Shown: piece by piece, positions 6,996 to 16,758 of the stretch
Layout: every line of letters starts with the position of its first letter
Numbering within the stretch: the first letter of the stretch is position 1
Assembly: GCA_030619615.1 (NCBI GenBank)
Contig: JAUXBC010000001.1
Coordinates: 1 to 25,156, forward strand
From: Dehalococcoidia bacterium
GTDB lineage: Bacteria; Chloroflexota; Dehalococcoidia; E44-bin15
Reading direction: 5' to 3'
DNA: 25,156 nt
The notes under the pieces: generated by a model
Seen by the model: only the letters and a program-made list of their open reading frames with translations
What the model was told of the DNA's origin: nothing
Database searches by the model: none
Position numbers and translations under genes: made by a program

Positions 6996-7804
6996 GCGCC
7001 CTCCCTTTTCTCGCTTTTGATCTCTGCAACGGGAAATTCCACCCTGGCCTCGCTCTCCAGCTGCACGATCACCGTCTCCTTTAAGGGGTTTCCCCCCACC
7101 ACAGCGGCTACCCCCAGGGGGGTGATGACCCGCTGACCGATGGCAGGGAGCTTCTGCTTCATGAGCCTGTATTGCTCGCACTCATGGCTCAAACAGCACA
7201 CGAGCCTTCCGCAGACCCCGGAGATCTTCATCGGGTTAAGCGGTAGCTCCTGCTCCTTAGCCATTCTTATGGAGACGGGATTGAACTCGGAGAGGTATGT
7301 GGTGCAGCATAAAGGGCGACCGCATCGACCGAAGCCCCCCAAAAGCTTCGCCTCATCGCGAGGTCCCACCTGGCGAAGTTCGATGCGGGTCTTAAAGATG
7401 GTGGTGAGCTCCTTTAGCAGGTCACGGAAGTCCACCCTTCCCTCAGCGCTGAAGAAGAAGGTGAGCCGAGTGCCATCAAGGTTGTACTCCGCGGAGAGGA
7501 GCTTCATAGGCAGATTGAATCGGGCGATCATCTCCTGGCACTGCCCCAGCGCCTCCCTCTCTTTGCCCCTAGACTCGTCCCGCTTCGTGAGGTCCTCCTC
7601 ACTTGCCTTGCGCAGCACCGGTTTTAGGGGCTCGATTATCTCGCTGGCCAGCACCTGCTTCGGGGAGATGACCACCTTGCCTAGCTCAAGGCCGCGCCCA
7701 GTCTCCACCACAACCCAGTCATCCAGGTTTATCTCAATGCCCGCTGGGTCAAAGTAATAGACTCGCCCTGCTCTCTTGAATCGAACGCCAACTACCTCTG
7801 TCAT
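6992..7804 (-). CDS. ricT: PSP1 domain protein, RicT (YaaT) homologue
   Basis: A 270-residue PSP1-domain protein related to Bacillus RicT/YaaT. N-terminal EVVGVRFKRAGRVYYFDP and VVVETGRGLELGKVV blocks lead into the conserved cysteine region: GGFGRCGRPLCCTTYL (C161, C166, C167) and SGVCGRLVCCLSHECEQY (C198, C203, C204, C209). In Bacillus, RicT with RicA and RicF forms an iron-sulfur complex that directs RNase Y and mRNA maturation. The cysteines are all present, so cluster binding is plausible here. It lies 3 bases after holB on the same strand, the same neighbour as in Firmicutes. RicA and RicF homologues are not in the window. ATG 7804 gives the normal start. Confidence 0.87.
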   Translation of the reverse strand: MTEVVGVRFKRAGRVYYFDPAGIEINLDDWVVVETGRGLELGKVVISPKQVLASEIIEPLKPVLRKASEEDLTKRDESRGKEREALGQCQEMIARFNLPMKLLSAEYNLDGTRLTFFFSAEGRVDFRDLLKELTTIFKTRIELRQVGPRDEAKLLGGFGRCGRPLCCTTYLSEFNPVSIRMAKEQELPLNPMKISGVCGRLVCCLSHECEQYRLMKQKLPAIGQRVITPLGVAAVVGGNPLKETVIVQLESEARVEFPVAEIKSEKREGA

Positions 7805-7807
7805 ATC

Positions 7808-8812
7808 TTAAAAGGTCTTAGCCTCCTCCTTTCCTTTTGGTATGGCTAGCATGAGAACCTCCAGCACCAGGCGAGGATTAGCATTCTGGTCCAGTTGCTC
7901 CATCGCCCGCTGAAGGCTCTCTGCAAACCCTTTGATCTCCCCCAAACGATAACCCTCCGCCTCATCATAAAGCTTCGCCTCTTGGTCCACATTAGTAATG
8001 GAATTGCCACATCCCCCTTTGATCAACATAAGGTCACGCCACCAACCAAGCCATAGAGAGAGCACCTCCTGGACCGATTCCCTATCTCTGCTGAACTGGT
8101 TTGCCAGCTGGGCGGCGTAAGCGAAGCGCTCCTCTCGCCCTGCGACAGCAAGATGGCGAAGTGCGGTGAGCCTCTCCGCTCGCTCGCTGAGGAGCCCTTC
8201 ATCAGCGAAGGCAGCCACCGCCCAGCCCAGGCAACCGCATGAGAGCCTGGCCACAACCCTTGCCTGCTCAACGGGGACTCCCCAGCGATGGCTGAGCGCC
8301 TGTTCTATAACAGGGGTGGGAAGCGGTCCTAGCTCCAGCTTTTGACAGCGGGAGACCACCGTGGGCAGAAGCAGCCTTTCATTTACGGCGAGCAGGATTA
8401 GTTGGACATTTGGCGGTGGCTCCTCCAGGGTCTTAAGCAGGCAGTTTGCCGCCTCGTGGGAGAGATGGTCGGCGCCATCGATGATAAAAACCCGATTCCT
8501 CCCCTCGAAGGGCTTGAGGCTGGCGGCATGCTGCATCTCCCTGATCTGGTCGATGCCGATCTCCATCCTGCCATCGAGTCCGATCACCTGGACATCGGCA
8601 TGTTTTCGCTCTGCGATCCTTCGGCATTGAGGGCACTCCCCGCAGGGCCTTTCCTCGCCCTGGCAGTTGAGCGCCTGGGCCAGATTCATCGCCAGGGTCA
8701 TCTTGCCCACATGGGGGGGACCGACAAAGAGGTAGGCATGGGATAGTTTTCCGCCCCTCAGGCTCTTTTCCAATAGCGCCACTGCTTTCTCATGTCCCAT
8801 TACTTGCCACAT
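7808..8812 (-). CDS. holB: DNA polymerase III subunit delta'
   Basis: A 334-residue clamp-loader subunit. It has the AAA+ layout of delta': MGHEKAVALLEKSL, a P-loop region GPPHVGKM (31-38), zinc-module cysteines C50, C57, C60 and C63, the IIDGADHLSHEAANCLLKTL strand-helix (110-129) and the SRC motif (154-156). The residue after the P-loop lysine is methionine rather than serine or threonine, so nucleotide binding may be lost, as in the E. coli delta' subunit. The C-terminal helical region follows. It begins 12 bases after lysA and is followed after 3 bases by ricT. A dnaX paralogue is less likely because the protein is short and ends as delta' does. Confidence 0.88.
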   Translation of the reverse strand: MWQVMGHEKAVALLEKSLRGGKLSHAYLFVGPPHVGKMTLAMNLAQALNCQGEERPCGECPQCRRIAERKHADVQVIGLDGRMEIGIDQIREMQHAASLKPFEGRNRVFIIDGADHLSHEAANCLLKTLEEPPPNVQLILLAVNERLLLPTVVSRCQKLELGPLPTPVIEQALSHRWGVPVEQARVVARLSCGCLGWAVAAFADEGLLSERAERLTALRHLAVAGREERFAYAAQLANQFSRDRESVQEVLSLWLGWWRDLMLIKGGCGNSITNVDQEAKLYDEAEGYRLGEIKGFAESLQRAMEQLDQNANPRLVLEVLMLAIPKGKEEAKTF

Positions 8813-8824
8813 AGCTTCTTTCCT

Positions 8825-10129
8825 CTATACCAGATCATGGCTCATCAAATCCTCATAGCTCTCGCGGCGCCTGATGAGGCGCGCCTGGCCATCCTTAACG
8901 AACACGATGGCCGGCTTTAGCGAGGCATTATAATTTGAGGCCATAGAAAGGCAATAGGCGCCCGAGCAGGGGATGGCGATGATGTCGCCGGGGGCAACTT
9001 TGGGCAGGTCGATGTCCTCGATGAGGATGTCGCCCGATTCGCAGAATTTTCCCGCAATGGTGACCCGCTCCAGATCTTCCTCCTCTACTTTATTGGCTAC
9101 CACCGCCTCGTATCTGGCGCCATAGAGGGCAGGGCGGATGTTGTCTGCCATTCCCCCATCCACGGAGACATATTTTCGCAAACTGGGGATCTCTTTCGTG
9201 GCCCCCACGGTGTAAAGGGCCACCCCCGCCTGCCCCACAATGGACCTCCCCGGCTCTACGACAAGCCTTGGCGGCTCAAGGCCGAGATCCCTGCTTTTTT
9301 CAAGGAGCGTCGATGAGATGACCTCGGCAAATTCGGCGATGGTGGGAGCGGGGGAATCCTCGGCATAGGATATAGCGAGCCCTCCCCCGGGGCTGAATTC
9401 TTCGAACTTAAAGCTATATTTACTTCTCATCTCGGCGGCAAAACGCAATACGATCTCCATCGCCTCTCGATATGATTCCAACTCAAAAATCTGTGAGCCG
9501 ATGTGAAAGTGGAATCCGATAAGTTCGAAATAAGAGGATGACATCGTCCTGGTCAGGGCCTCCTCCGCCTCGGCCATGGGAAAGCCAAATTTGCTCTCGA
9601 TAATCCCTGTGGTGATATGGGCATGGGTATGCGGGTCCACCCCCGGGGAGAGGCGGAGGAGGCCCTCTTGGCTTACCCCTGCCTCCTTTGCTACCTCATC
9701 GAGTAGGGAAAGCTCGAAGAAATTGTCCACTACGATGCGACCAACCCCCCACCCGATGGCCTGCTCCAGTTCCCGCCGCGACTTATTGTTTCCATGAAAA
9801 TAGACCCGCTCCATGGGGAAACCTACAGATTTGGCGATGGCAAGCTCCCCTCCAGATACCACATCGAGACCCAAGCCCTCTTCCTTAAAAATCTGCGCCA
9901 GAGCTCGGTTGATGAAGGCTTTACAGGCGTAGATCACCAGGGTATCGGGGTAACGCCGAGCAAACTCCTCCCAATACTCGGCGCACCTTCCCCTTAAGGT
10001 GGCCTCGTCAAAGACATAGAGCGGCGTGCCAAATTCAGCGGCCAACGCCACGCTGTCGCACCCTCCGAGAAGGAGATGATTTTTGCTATTGACGGCAGCG
10101 GTTTTAGGGAATAGGGAAATTCTCGGCAT
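8825..10129 (-). CDS. lysA: diaminopimelate decarboxylase
   Basis: A 434-residue, full-length PLP enzyme of the alanine racemase-fold group IV decarboxylases; it converts meso-diaminopimelate to lysine in the last step of lysine synthesis. Visible sites: PLP lysine K70 in YACKAFINRA, the HIGSQ motif (209-213), the phosphate-binding SPGGG (246-250), EPGRS (292-296) and the substrate-binding CESGD (363-367), the last being characteristic of LysA over ornithine or arginine decarboxylases. ATG 10129 has GAGGGAG just upstream. It lies 21 bases after the MBL gene and 12 before holB, so lysine synthesis, a clamp-loader subunit and RicT appear to share a transcript. No other lysine genes are nearby. 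Confidence 0.95.
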   Translation of the reverse strand: MPRISLFPKTAAVNSKNHLLLGGCDSVALAAEFGTPLYVFDEATLRGRCAEYWEEFARRYPDTLVIYACKAFINRALAQIFKEEGLGLDVVSGGELAIAKSVGFPMERVYFHGNNKSRRELEQAIGWGVGRIVVDNFFELSLLDEVAKEAGVSQEGLLRLSPGVDPHTHAHITTGIIESKFGFPMAEAEEALTRTMSSSYFELIGFHFHIGSQIFELESYREAMEIVLRFAAEMRSKYSFKFEEFSPGGGLAISYAEDSPAPTIAEFAEVISSTLLEKSRDLGLEPPRLVVEPGRSIVGQAGVALYTVGATKEIPSLRKYVSVDGGMADNIRPALYGARYEAVVANKVEEEDLERVTIAGKFCESGDILIEDIDLPKVAPGDIIAIPCSGAYCLSMASNYNASLKPAIVFVKDGQARLIRRRESYEDLMSHDLV

Positions 10130-10150
10130 TTCTCCCTCTTTGAATGGGGG

Positions 10151-10966
10151 CTAATTGATGATGTAACGGGCGTCCTCTCCCGTTCCCAGTGAGGATACCT
10201 TCCCCTCCCGCTCTAGCTTCATCAGATGAGCGAGAACCTGTCCCCTGGCTGCTTCAATGAGGCGGCTGTCCAGCTCGGGGTATATACCGGCCACCAGCTC
10301 CTTCACCGTTGCCTTCCCCTGCCTCAAGCCACCGATTACCTGCTCCTCTCGCTCCAGGCGATGCTGGATCAGCTCCTCAAGCTTTCGCCTCGCCTCCCTT
10401 ATCGGTGGGCCATGTCCGGGGCAGATCATTTGAATATCATAATCGAGGAGCTTCCTCAGGGAATCGATATACAGGGCCATATCACCCTCAGGCGGCCTCA
10501 TCGCCGTGGTGCCCATGCCCAGAACATGATCCCCGGAGAAGAGGATCCTCTCCTCTTTGAGGTAAATACAGACATGCCCTGGGCTGTGCCCCGGGGTATG
10601 GATCACCTCCAGCCTAACGCCATCGAGAGCTAAGGTATCGCCATCCTCCACTACCTTATCCGCCGAGATGATCGCCTGCCTAGCCTCGGCGGGGTGGAGG
10701 ACGATCTCCGCCCCCGTCTCCTCCTTGATCCTCGCTGCGCCCCCTATGTGATCTGGGTGAGCATGGGTGACCACGATATAGGGTAGCCTGCGCTGCTCAA
10801 AGCCCTTTACATAATCTACCCTGGAGCTAATCGACCCTTCATCGCCATATCCTGAGTCGATAAGTGCCCCCTCCCTACCGACCACAAGATAGACATTGGG
10901 CGCGAAAAAGCCCATGAAGGGCCCGGCCCCCACTGGGATGGAGTGCACACCAGGGACGATCTCCAT
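10151..10966 (-). CDS. MBL-fold metallo-hydrolase with C-terminal helical domain
   Basis: A 271-residue metallo-beta-lactamase-fold hydrolase. Metal ligands are clear: THAHPDH (H68, H70, D72, H73), TPGHSPGH (H127), SGDH (D146) and PGHGPP (H185). The C-terminal 80 residues form a helical, winged-helix-like part, as in LACTB2-type hydrolases, which suggests a thioester, RNA or phosphoester substrate but does not settle it. An in-frame ATG at 11032 would start inside the -35 box of the predicted promoter, so ATG 10966 is chosen; it gives the usual MEIVPGVHSIPV start with a weak AAGAG 7 bases upstream. It is the first gene of the MBL-lysA-holB-ricT run and is divergent from the M16 peptidase. Confidence 0.85.
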   Translation of the reverse strand: MEIVPGVHSIPVGAGPFMGFFAPNVYLVVGREGALIDSGYGDEGSISSRVDYVKGFEQRRLPYIVVTHAHPDHIGGAARIKEETGAEIVLHPAEARQAIISADKVVEDGDTLALDGVRLEVIHTPGHSPGHVCIYLKEERILFSGDHVLGMGTTAMRPPEGDMALYIDSLRKLLDYDIQMICPGHGPPIREARRKLEELIQHRLEREEQVIGGLRQGKATVKELVAGIYPELDSRLIEAARGQVLAHLMKLEREGKVSSLGTGEDARYIIN

Positions 10967-11003
10967 TATTCGCTCTTTAGGCCATTTTAGGTGTTGTCCT
11001 AGC

Positions 11004-11032
11004 ATATTAGCAATTGAGTGGGACAAAGTCAA
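11004..11032 (-). promoter_or_regulatory. promoter of the MBL-lysA-holB-ricT run
   Basis: On the minus strand TTGACT (11032-11027) and TAATAT (11009-11004) are 17 bases apart. The predicted start near 10997 leaves about 31 bases to ATG 10966. It is back to back with the M16 promoter. Confidence 0.7.
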
Positions 11033-11043
11033 CAGCGATTAAG

Positions 11044-11072
11044 TTGACAGGGGTAGGGGATGTCGCTAGAAT
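11044..11072 (+). promoter_or_regulatory. promoter of the M16 peptidase gene
   Basis: TTGACA (11044-11049) and TAGAAT (11067-11072) have a 17-base spacer, the same boxes as the rpsU promoter. The predicted start falls near 11079, at the Shine-Dalgarno of the gene. Confidence 0.8.
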
Positions 11073-11088
11073 TTGGCTGAGGTGCGAG

Positions 11089-12351
11089 TTGTATCAAAAG
11101 AGCGTTTTGGAAAACGGGCTACGCATCATCACTAGCTCCATGCCCTATACATATTCCGTGTGTATCATGATCTTTATCGGCGCCGGCTCGCGCTACGAAG
11201 GGGCGGAGGAGGTGGGGAGCTCCCACTTCATTGAGCATCTCTGTTTTAAGGGGACGGAACGGCGAGCCACCTCAAAGGAGATCTCCGAGGCCATCGAGGG
11301 GGTTGGCGGCATGCTCAACGGGGGCACCGATAAGGAGCTCACCGTCTACTGGTGCAAGGTAGCCCGCCCTCACTTCCTGCTCGCCTTAGACTTAATGGTC
11401 GATATGCTGAGAAATTCCAGGTTCGATGCCCAGGACATGGAGAGGGAACGCCAGATAATCATCGAGGAGCTAAATATGAGCATGGATTCTCCCCCTCAGC
11501 GGGTGAATATTCTTATCGATGAGGTTATCTGGCCCAACCAGCCCCTGGGGCGGGATGTCGCCGGGAGCAAGGAAACGGTAGCTGCCCTCAGTCGGGAGAT
11601 GCTCCTCGAATACCTGAGCCGCCAATATGTGGCCAATAACACTGTGGTCAGCGTTGCCGGCGACATAGGCGATGAGGAGGTATTGGCCAGCCTGAGCAGT
11701 GTCTTCGGCGACTGGACTACGGGGACACTGCAGCCCCCCTTTCCCGCTGAGGAAAGCCAGGATGAACCCCGCCTCCATATTGAGCACAGGGACACGGAGC
11801 AAGCCCATCTCTGCCTTTCGCTGCGCGGCCTATCTACCTTCCACCCCGATCGGTTCAACCTCGACCTGCTTAACGTGATCCTGGGGGAGGGGATGAGCAG
11901 CCGTCTATTTCTGGAGATTCGTGAGAGGAGGGGGCTTGCCTACGACATCCATAGCTATGTGGATCATTTCCTCGATTCAGGCGCGGTTACCATCTATGCT
12001 GGGGTTGATCCAAAGCGTGTCGATGCCACTATTGAGGCGATCCTGGAGGAGCTGCGTCGCCTTAAAGATGGAGTCCCTGCCCTTGAGCTGGCTAAGGCTA
12101 AGGAGCTGGCTAAGGGACGCCTGCTACTACGCATGGAGGACACCAGGAACGTTGCCGGCTGGATGGGGGGTCAGGAGCTTTTGACGGGGCGCATCCTCAC
12201 TGCGGATGAGGTAGTCTCCATAATCGATGCCATCACCCCTGAAGACCTAGAGCGGGTGGCACGAGATCTGTTCATCACTGAGAAGCTCAATCTAGCTATT
12301 GTTGGTCCCATCGCTGGCGGGGACCGCCTGGGGAGCCTGCTCCAGCTTTAG
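11089..12351 (+). CDS. M16 family zinc peptidase (processing-peptidase type)
   Basis: A 420-residue pitrilysin-family peptidase. The inverted zinc motif HFIEH (46-50) is intact and a glutamate about 76 residues later (E126/E127 in IIIEEL) supplies the third ligand. Further family blocks are LENGLRIITSSMP, GAGSRYE and a C-terminal-half ILGEGMSSRLFLEIRERRGL motif carrying the RRGLAY signature of active MPP-beta-like members. Such bacterial enzymes degrade or process peptides in the cytosol. The start is TTG 11089: GAGGTG lies 4 bases upstream and the protein then begins YQKSVLENGL as relatives do; an upstream in-frame start at 11014 precedes the promoter. The stop overlaps the stop of the convergent glucosidase gene. 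Confidence 0.9.
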   Translation: MYQKSVLENGLRIITSSMPYTYSVCIMIFIGAGSRYEGAEEVGSSHFIEHLCFKGTERRATSKEISEAIEGVGGMLNGGTDKELTVYWCKVARPHFLLALDLMVDMLRNSRFDAQDMERERQIIIEELNMSMDSPPQRVNILIDEVIWPNQPLGRDVAGSKETVAALSREMLLEYLSRQYVANNTVVSVAGDIGDEEVLASLSSVFGDWTTGTLQPPFPAEESQDEPRLHIEHRDTEQAHLCLSLRGLSTFHPDRFNLDLLNVILGEGMSSRLFLEIRERRGLAYDIHSYVDHFLDSGAVTIYAGVDPKRVDATIEAILEELRRLKDGVPALELAKAKELAKGRLLLRMEDTRNVAGWMGGQELLTGRILTADEVVSIIDAITPEDLERVARDLFITEKLNLAIVGPIAGGDRLGSLLQL

Positions 12352-14543
12352 CGGGGTGGGATCACTACCTCGACGCCAGCCTCGTTTTCGGCTATTTTGA
12401 AGCTGGTATCCTCATCATGTCTTTCAAAGTAGAGATCCACGGTTCCTTTGCCGATTCGAAGGTTGCGCACCGAGGCGTGCTCCAACCAACTGGGCAACTT
12501 TGGGGTTAGGTAAAGCCTCTTTGAGGCGGCATCCACCTGAAGCCCAAGCATCGACTGGAAGAGGAGGATAGCACTCCCTGCAGCCCAAGCCTGGGGGCTC
12601 GAGCTTACCGGATACTCTGCGGGGACGGAGTAGGCCTCTCGGTCGCGGGCGAAACCACAGAAGAGATCGGGGAAACGACTGTATCTAAAAAAAAGGCTGG
12701 CCTGGAAAAGCTGTGAGGTTATCTCCTCCGCCTCCCAGTGGTAGCCGTAGCGCCTCATCCCGGCCACGACAAGGGAGTTATCATGGGGCCAGATGCTCCC
12801 GTTGTGATAGCTCATGGGGTTGAATCTTGATGCCCTGCTGCTTACCGTTCTGATGCCCCAGCCACTGGCCATATCGGCTGAGGTGAGGCGCAGCACCAGA
12901 TACCTCGCCCTATCCTCATCCACAATATCGCAGAAGAGGCAGTGCCCCGGGTTTGAGGTGATCGTCTCCACAGGTCTCTTACTGGAATCGAGCCCTTGGG
13001 CGAAGAAGCGCTTTTCATCAAGCCAGAAGTCCCTGTTGAAGTTCTCCTTGAGCAGGGCAGCCCTTTCAGTTAGCTCATCGGCAAGGGAGGCCTCTCCCTT
13101 TCGGCGCAATAGCAGGGCCATCTCCCGCATCGCCCTATAGGCATAGCCCTGCACCTCGCTAAGGGCCAGGGGAGGCTCGGCAGGGGTGCCATCGGGGTGG
13201 GTTATGGAAAACCTGCTATCTTTCCACCCCTGGTTTCTAAGACCCCCTGAGGAGCGGGTAAGGTATTCCAGGTAGCCGTCGCCATCCAGGTCGCCGTAGC
13301 GCTCCATCCACTCCAGGGCCTGCTTTGCTGCAGGCAGAATCTCCTGGTACAAGCGATCATCGTCCAGCCACTTCATGGTCTCGGCAAAGAGGATCAGGAA
13401 AAGGGGGGTGGCGTCCACGCTACCATAGTAGGCACCATGGGGGATCTCCCCCAGCCTTGCCAGCTCCCCCTTGCGCATCTCGTGAAGGATCTTTCCCGGC
13501 TCCTCGTCGCGCCAGGGGTCGACCTTCCTTCCCTGGTGTTTCGCCAAAAAGCGCAGCGTGCCCACAGCGATCTGGGGATTGAGCATCAGCGTCTGAAGCG
13601 AGGTGATCAAGCTATCACGGCCGAAGATGCAGGCGAACCAAGGTACGCCTGCGGCGGGCACCGGCCCCTCAGGGGTCGGCTCCGTGAGCAGGCGGAGGTC
13701 GAGGGCACTCCTCTCCAGTAGCTGGTTAAAGAGCTGGTTGTCTGTTTCCAGTCTGGTGCACTGGCTGAGCCAATCCTGATAGGAGTTGCGCAAATCGGCT
13801 AGGCTCTTGTCGAAGGCCTGCGCCATAGGGGTAAGCTCCCCCTCGCTGACGAGGATGTGAAAGGTGATGGAGATGGGTTCCCCTGGCATCAGCGTTAAGT
13901 CCCAGCTTACCTGGGCACAACTGGGATGGTAAACTGTCATGGTGGCGGTCTCTGTGGCTTCGGGGAGGAAGGTGCTGGAGCGGCGAAGCACAGGCTGGGC
14001 GGGGCGCTCCTCGACCTCTGCCCTTGATGGGGTGACCTCGAAAAGGACCTGGGTGCGCCGCCTCACCCCATCCAGGCCCACATAGCCTAGGGTCAAACGG
14101 GAACCGGCGAGTGTTGGCCGGCTGAGCGTGCCCCGTCTCTCTCTTTCCCAGCCACGGACCTCAAAGACGTCGCAGAAGTCGCTGCCGAAGGTGAGGGTGA
14201 ACTGGAGGGGAACGGGAAAGGGGTTGTGGTTATAGAAGCTGACCCGCTCGTGTAACCCCTGTTTAAGGAAGCGGCTTCGCCTGATGCCGACCGTCCTTGC
14301 CAGGGCGGTGTTGCCATCGGGAAGCTCTATGGTGGGGTTTGCTAGCTGGATGTCGCAGACATAGTTCTGCTCGCTGGAGGAGGAGAGGAGCCTCGGCCTC
14401 TGCCCATTTATCGTCATCTCGAAGATGGAGAGGTAGCGCATATCGCGGTAATAAAGGCCGAGACGGCGGCGCCCCTCAGGCATATCCCCCTGCTCATCGC
14501 TCACCATCACCAGCTCATCTTCCTTTAGAACATGTTCCTCCAA
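12348..14543 (-). CDS. amylo-alpha-1,6-glucosidase / glycogen debranching-type glycoside hydrolase
   Basis: A 731-residue protein with an N-terminal beta-rich domain of the GDE_N type (about 5-235; GLYYRDMRYLSIFEM, then a NTALARTVGIRRSRFL block) and a C-terminal (alpha/alpha)6 barrel of the GDE_C type (about 265-715). Barrel landmarks are PWFACIFGRDS (301-311), GWKDS with the likely acid D442, and YHNGSIWPHDN (579-589). The family cleaves alpha-1,6 bonds in glycogen-like polymers, but relatives of this layout may act on smaller sugars or glycosides; no glycogen genes lie nearby. There is no signal peptide. The start is TTG 14543, with AAAGGGTGA upstream; it keeps the conserved VLKEDELVMVSDEQGD segment. 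A GTG or ATG 11-12 codons in also has a Shine-Dalgarno and cannot be excluded. Confidence 0.85.
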   Translation of the reverse strand: MEEHVLKEDELVMVSDEQGDMPEGRRRLGLYYRDMRYLSIFEMTINGQRPRLLSSSSEQNYVCDIQLANPTIELPDGNTALARTVGIRRSRFLKQGLHERVSFYNHNPFPVPLQFTLTFGSDFCDVFEVRGWERERRGTLSRPTLAGSRLTLGYVGLDGVRRRTQVLFEVTPSRAEVEERPAQPVLRRSSTFLPEATETATMTVYHPSCAQVSWDLTLMPGEPISITFHILVSEGELTPMAQAFDKSLADLRNSYQDWLSQCTRLETDNQLFNQLLERSALDLRLLTEPTPEGPVPAAGVPWFACIFGRDSLITSLQTLMLNPQIAVGTLRFLAKHQGRKVDPWRDEEPGKILHEMRKGELARLGEIPHGAYYGSVDATPLFLILFAETMKWLDDDRLYQEILPAAKQALEWMERYGDLDGDGYLEYLTRSSGGLRNQGWKDSRFSITHPDGTPAEPPLALSEVQGYAYRAMREMALLLRRKGEASLADELTERAALLKENFNRDFWLDEKRFFAQGLDSSKRPVETITSNPGHCLFCDIVDEDRARYLVLRLTSADMASGWGIRTVSSRASRFNPMSYHNGSIWPHDNSLVVAGMRRYGYHWEAEEITSQLFQASLFFRYSRFPDLFCGFARDREAYSVPAEYPVSSSPQAWAAGSAILLFQSMLGLQVDAASKRLYLTPKLPSWLEHASVRNLRIGKGTVDLYFERHDEDTSFKIAENEAGVEVVIPPR

Positions 14544-14564
14544 GGGTCACCCTTTCTAAGAAAC

Positions 14565-14594
14565 CATAGCTGCGACCTAGAGGCCGCAGCTATG
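14565..14594 (-). terminator. hairpin after groEL, probable terminator
   Basis: CATAGCTGCG (14565-14574) and CGCAGCTATG (14585-14594) pair perfectly; three more pairs extend the stem to 13 bp with a four-base loop. Read from groEL it is followed by GGTTTCTT, a weak T-run. It lies 23 bases after groEL and 21 before the glucosidase start, so it could also act as an attenuator for that gene. Confidence 0.6.
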
Positions 14595-14617
14595 TTACCC
14601 GAAACTCGGTTCAGCCT

Positions 14618-16524
<1,907 letters not shown>

Positions 16525-16557
16525 TGTTAACCTCCTCTGAAATTTGCTACTGGGTGA

Positions 16558-16584
16558 TTAGCACTCTCATGATGAGAGTGCTAA
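16558..16584 (-). promoter_or_regulatory. CIRCE operator (HrcA site)
   Basis: TTAGCACTC (16558-16566), nine bases, and GAGTGCTAA (16576-16584) match the CIRCE consensus exactly. The element begins 2 bases after the -10 box of the groES promoter, covering the likely transcription start, the usual place for HrcA repression. Confidence 0.97.
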
Positions 16585-16586
16585 TC

Positions 16587-16615
16587 ATATTAGCCTACAT
16601 TGCCCGGCACCGCAA
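16587..16615 (-). promoter_or_regulatory. groES-groEL promoter
   Basis: On the minus strand TTGCGG (16615-16610) and TAATAT (16592-16587) are 17 bases apart, directly upstream of CIRCE. This looks like a vegetative sigma promoter with repressor control. Confidence 0.75.
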
Positions 16616-16723
16616 GTGAGTATATGGTGTCTTATGGTCAGCGATAGGACTTGAAAGATATTTATACGCCTCAATTAACCCGCTTTTGTCCTTAAACTGG
16701 GCTTTTTCTCCCGAAAACGACCC

Positions 16724-16752
16724 TTGACATTATACACTTTAACGTGTAAAAT
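16724..16752 (+). promoter_or_regulatory. promoter of the XRE regulator gene
   Basis: TTGACA (16724-16729) and TAAAAT (16747-16752) have a 17-base spacer. The spacer holds most of the palindrome at 16733-16748. Only 6 bases separate the -10 box from GTG 16759, so transcription should start at or next to the start codon. Confidence 0.8.
16733..16748. promoter_or_regulatory. TACAC-N6-GTGTA palindrome, putative operator 1
   Basis: TACAC (16733-16737), TTTAAC, GTGTA (16744-16748) lies between the -35 and -10 boxes and touches the -10. The same half-sites and spacing recur at 18221-18236. Binding by the adjacent XRE protein is inferred. Confidence 0.6.
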
Positions 16753-16758
16753 GAAGGG

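Noticed and set aside
16659..16720. Possible terminator in the CCCGCTTTTG...CTGGGCTTTTT stretch upstream of the XRE gene
   Set aside because: The arms do not form a stable stem despite the T-run, and no gene ends upstream in that direction.
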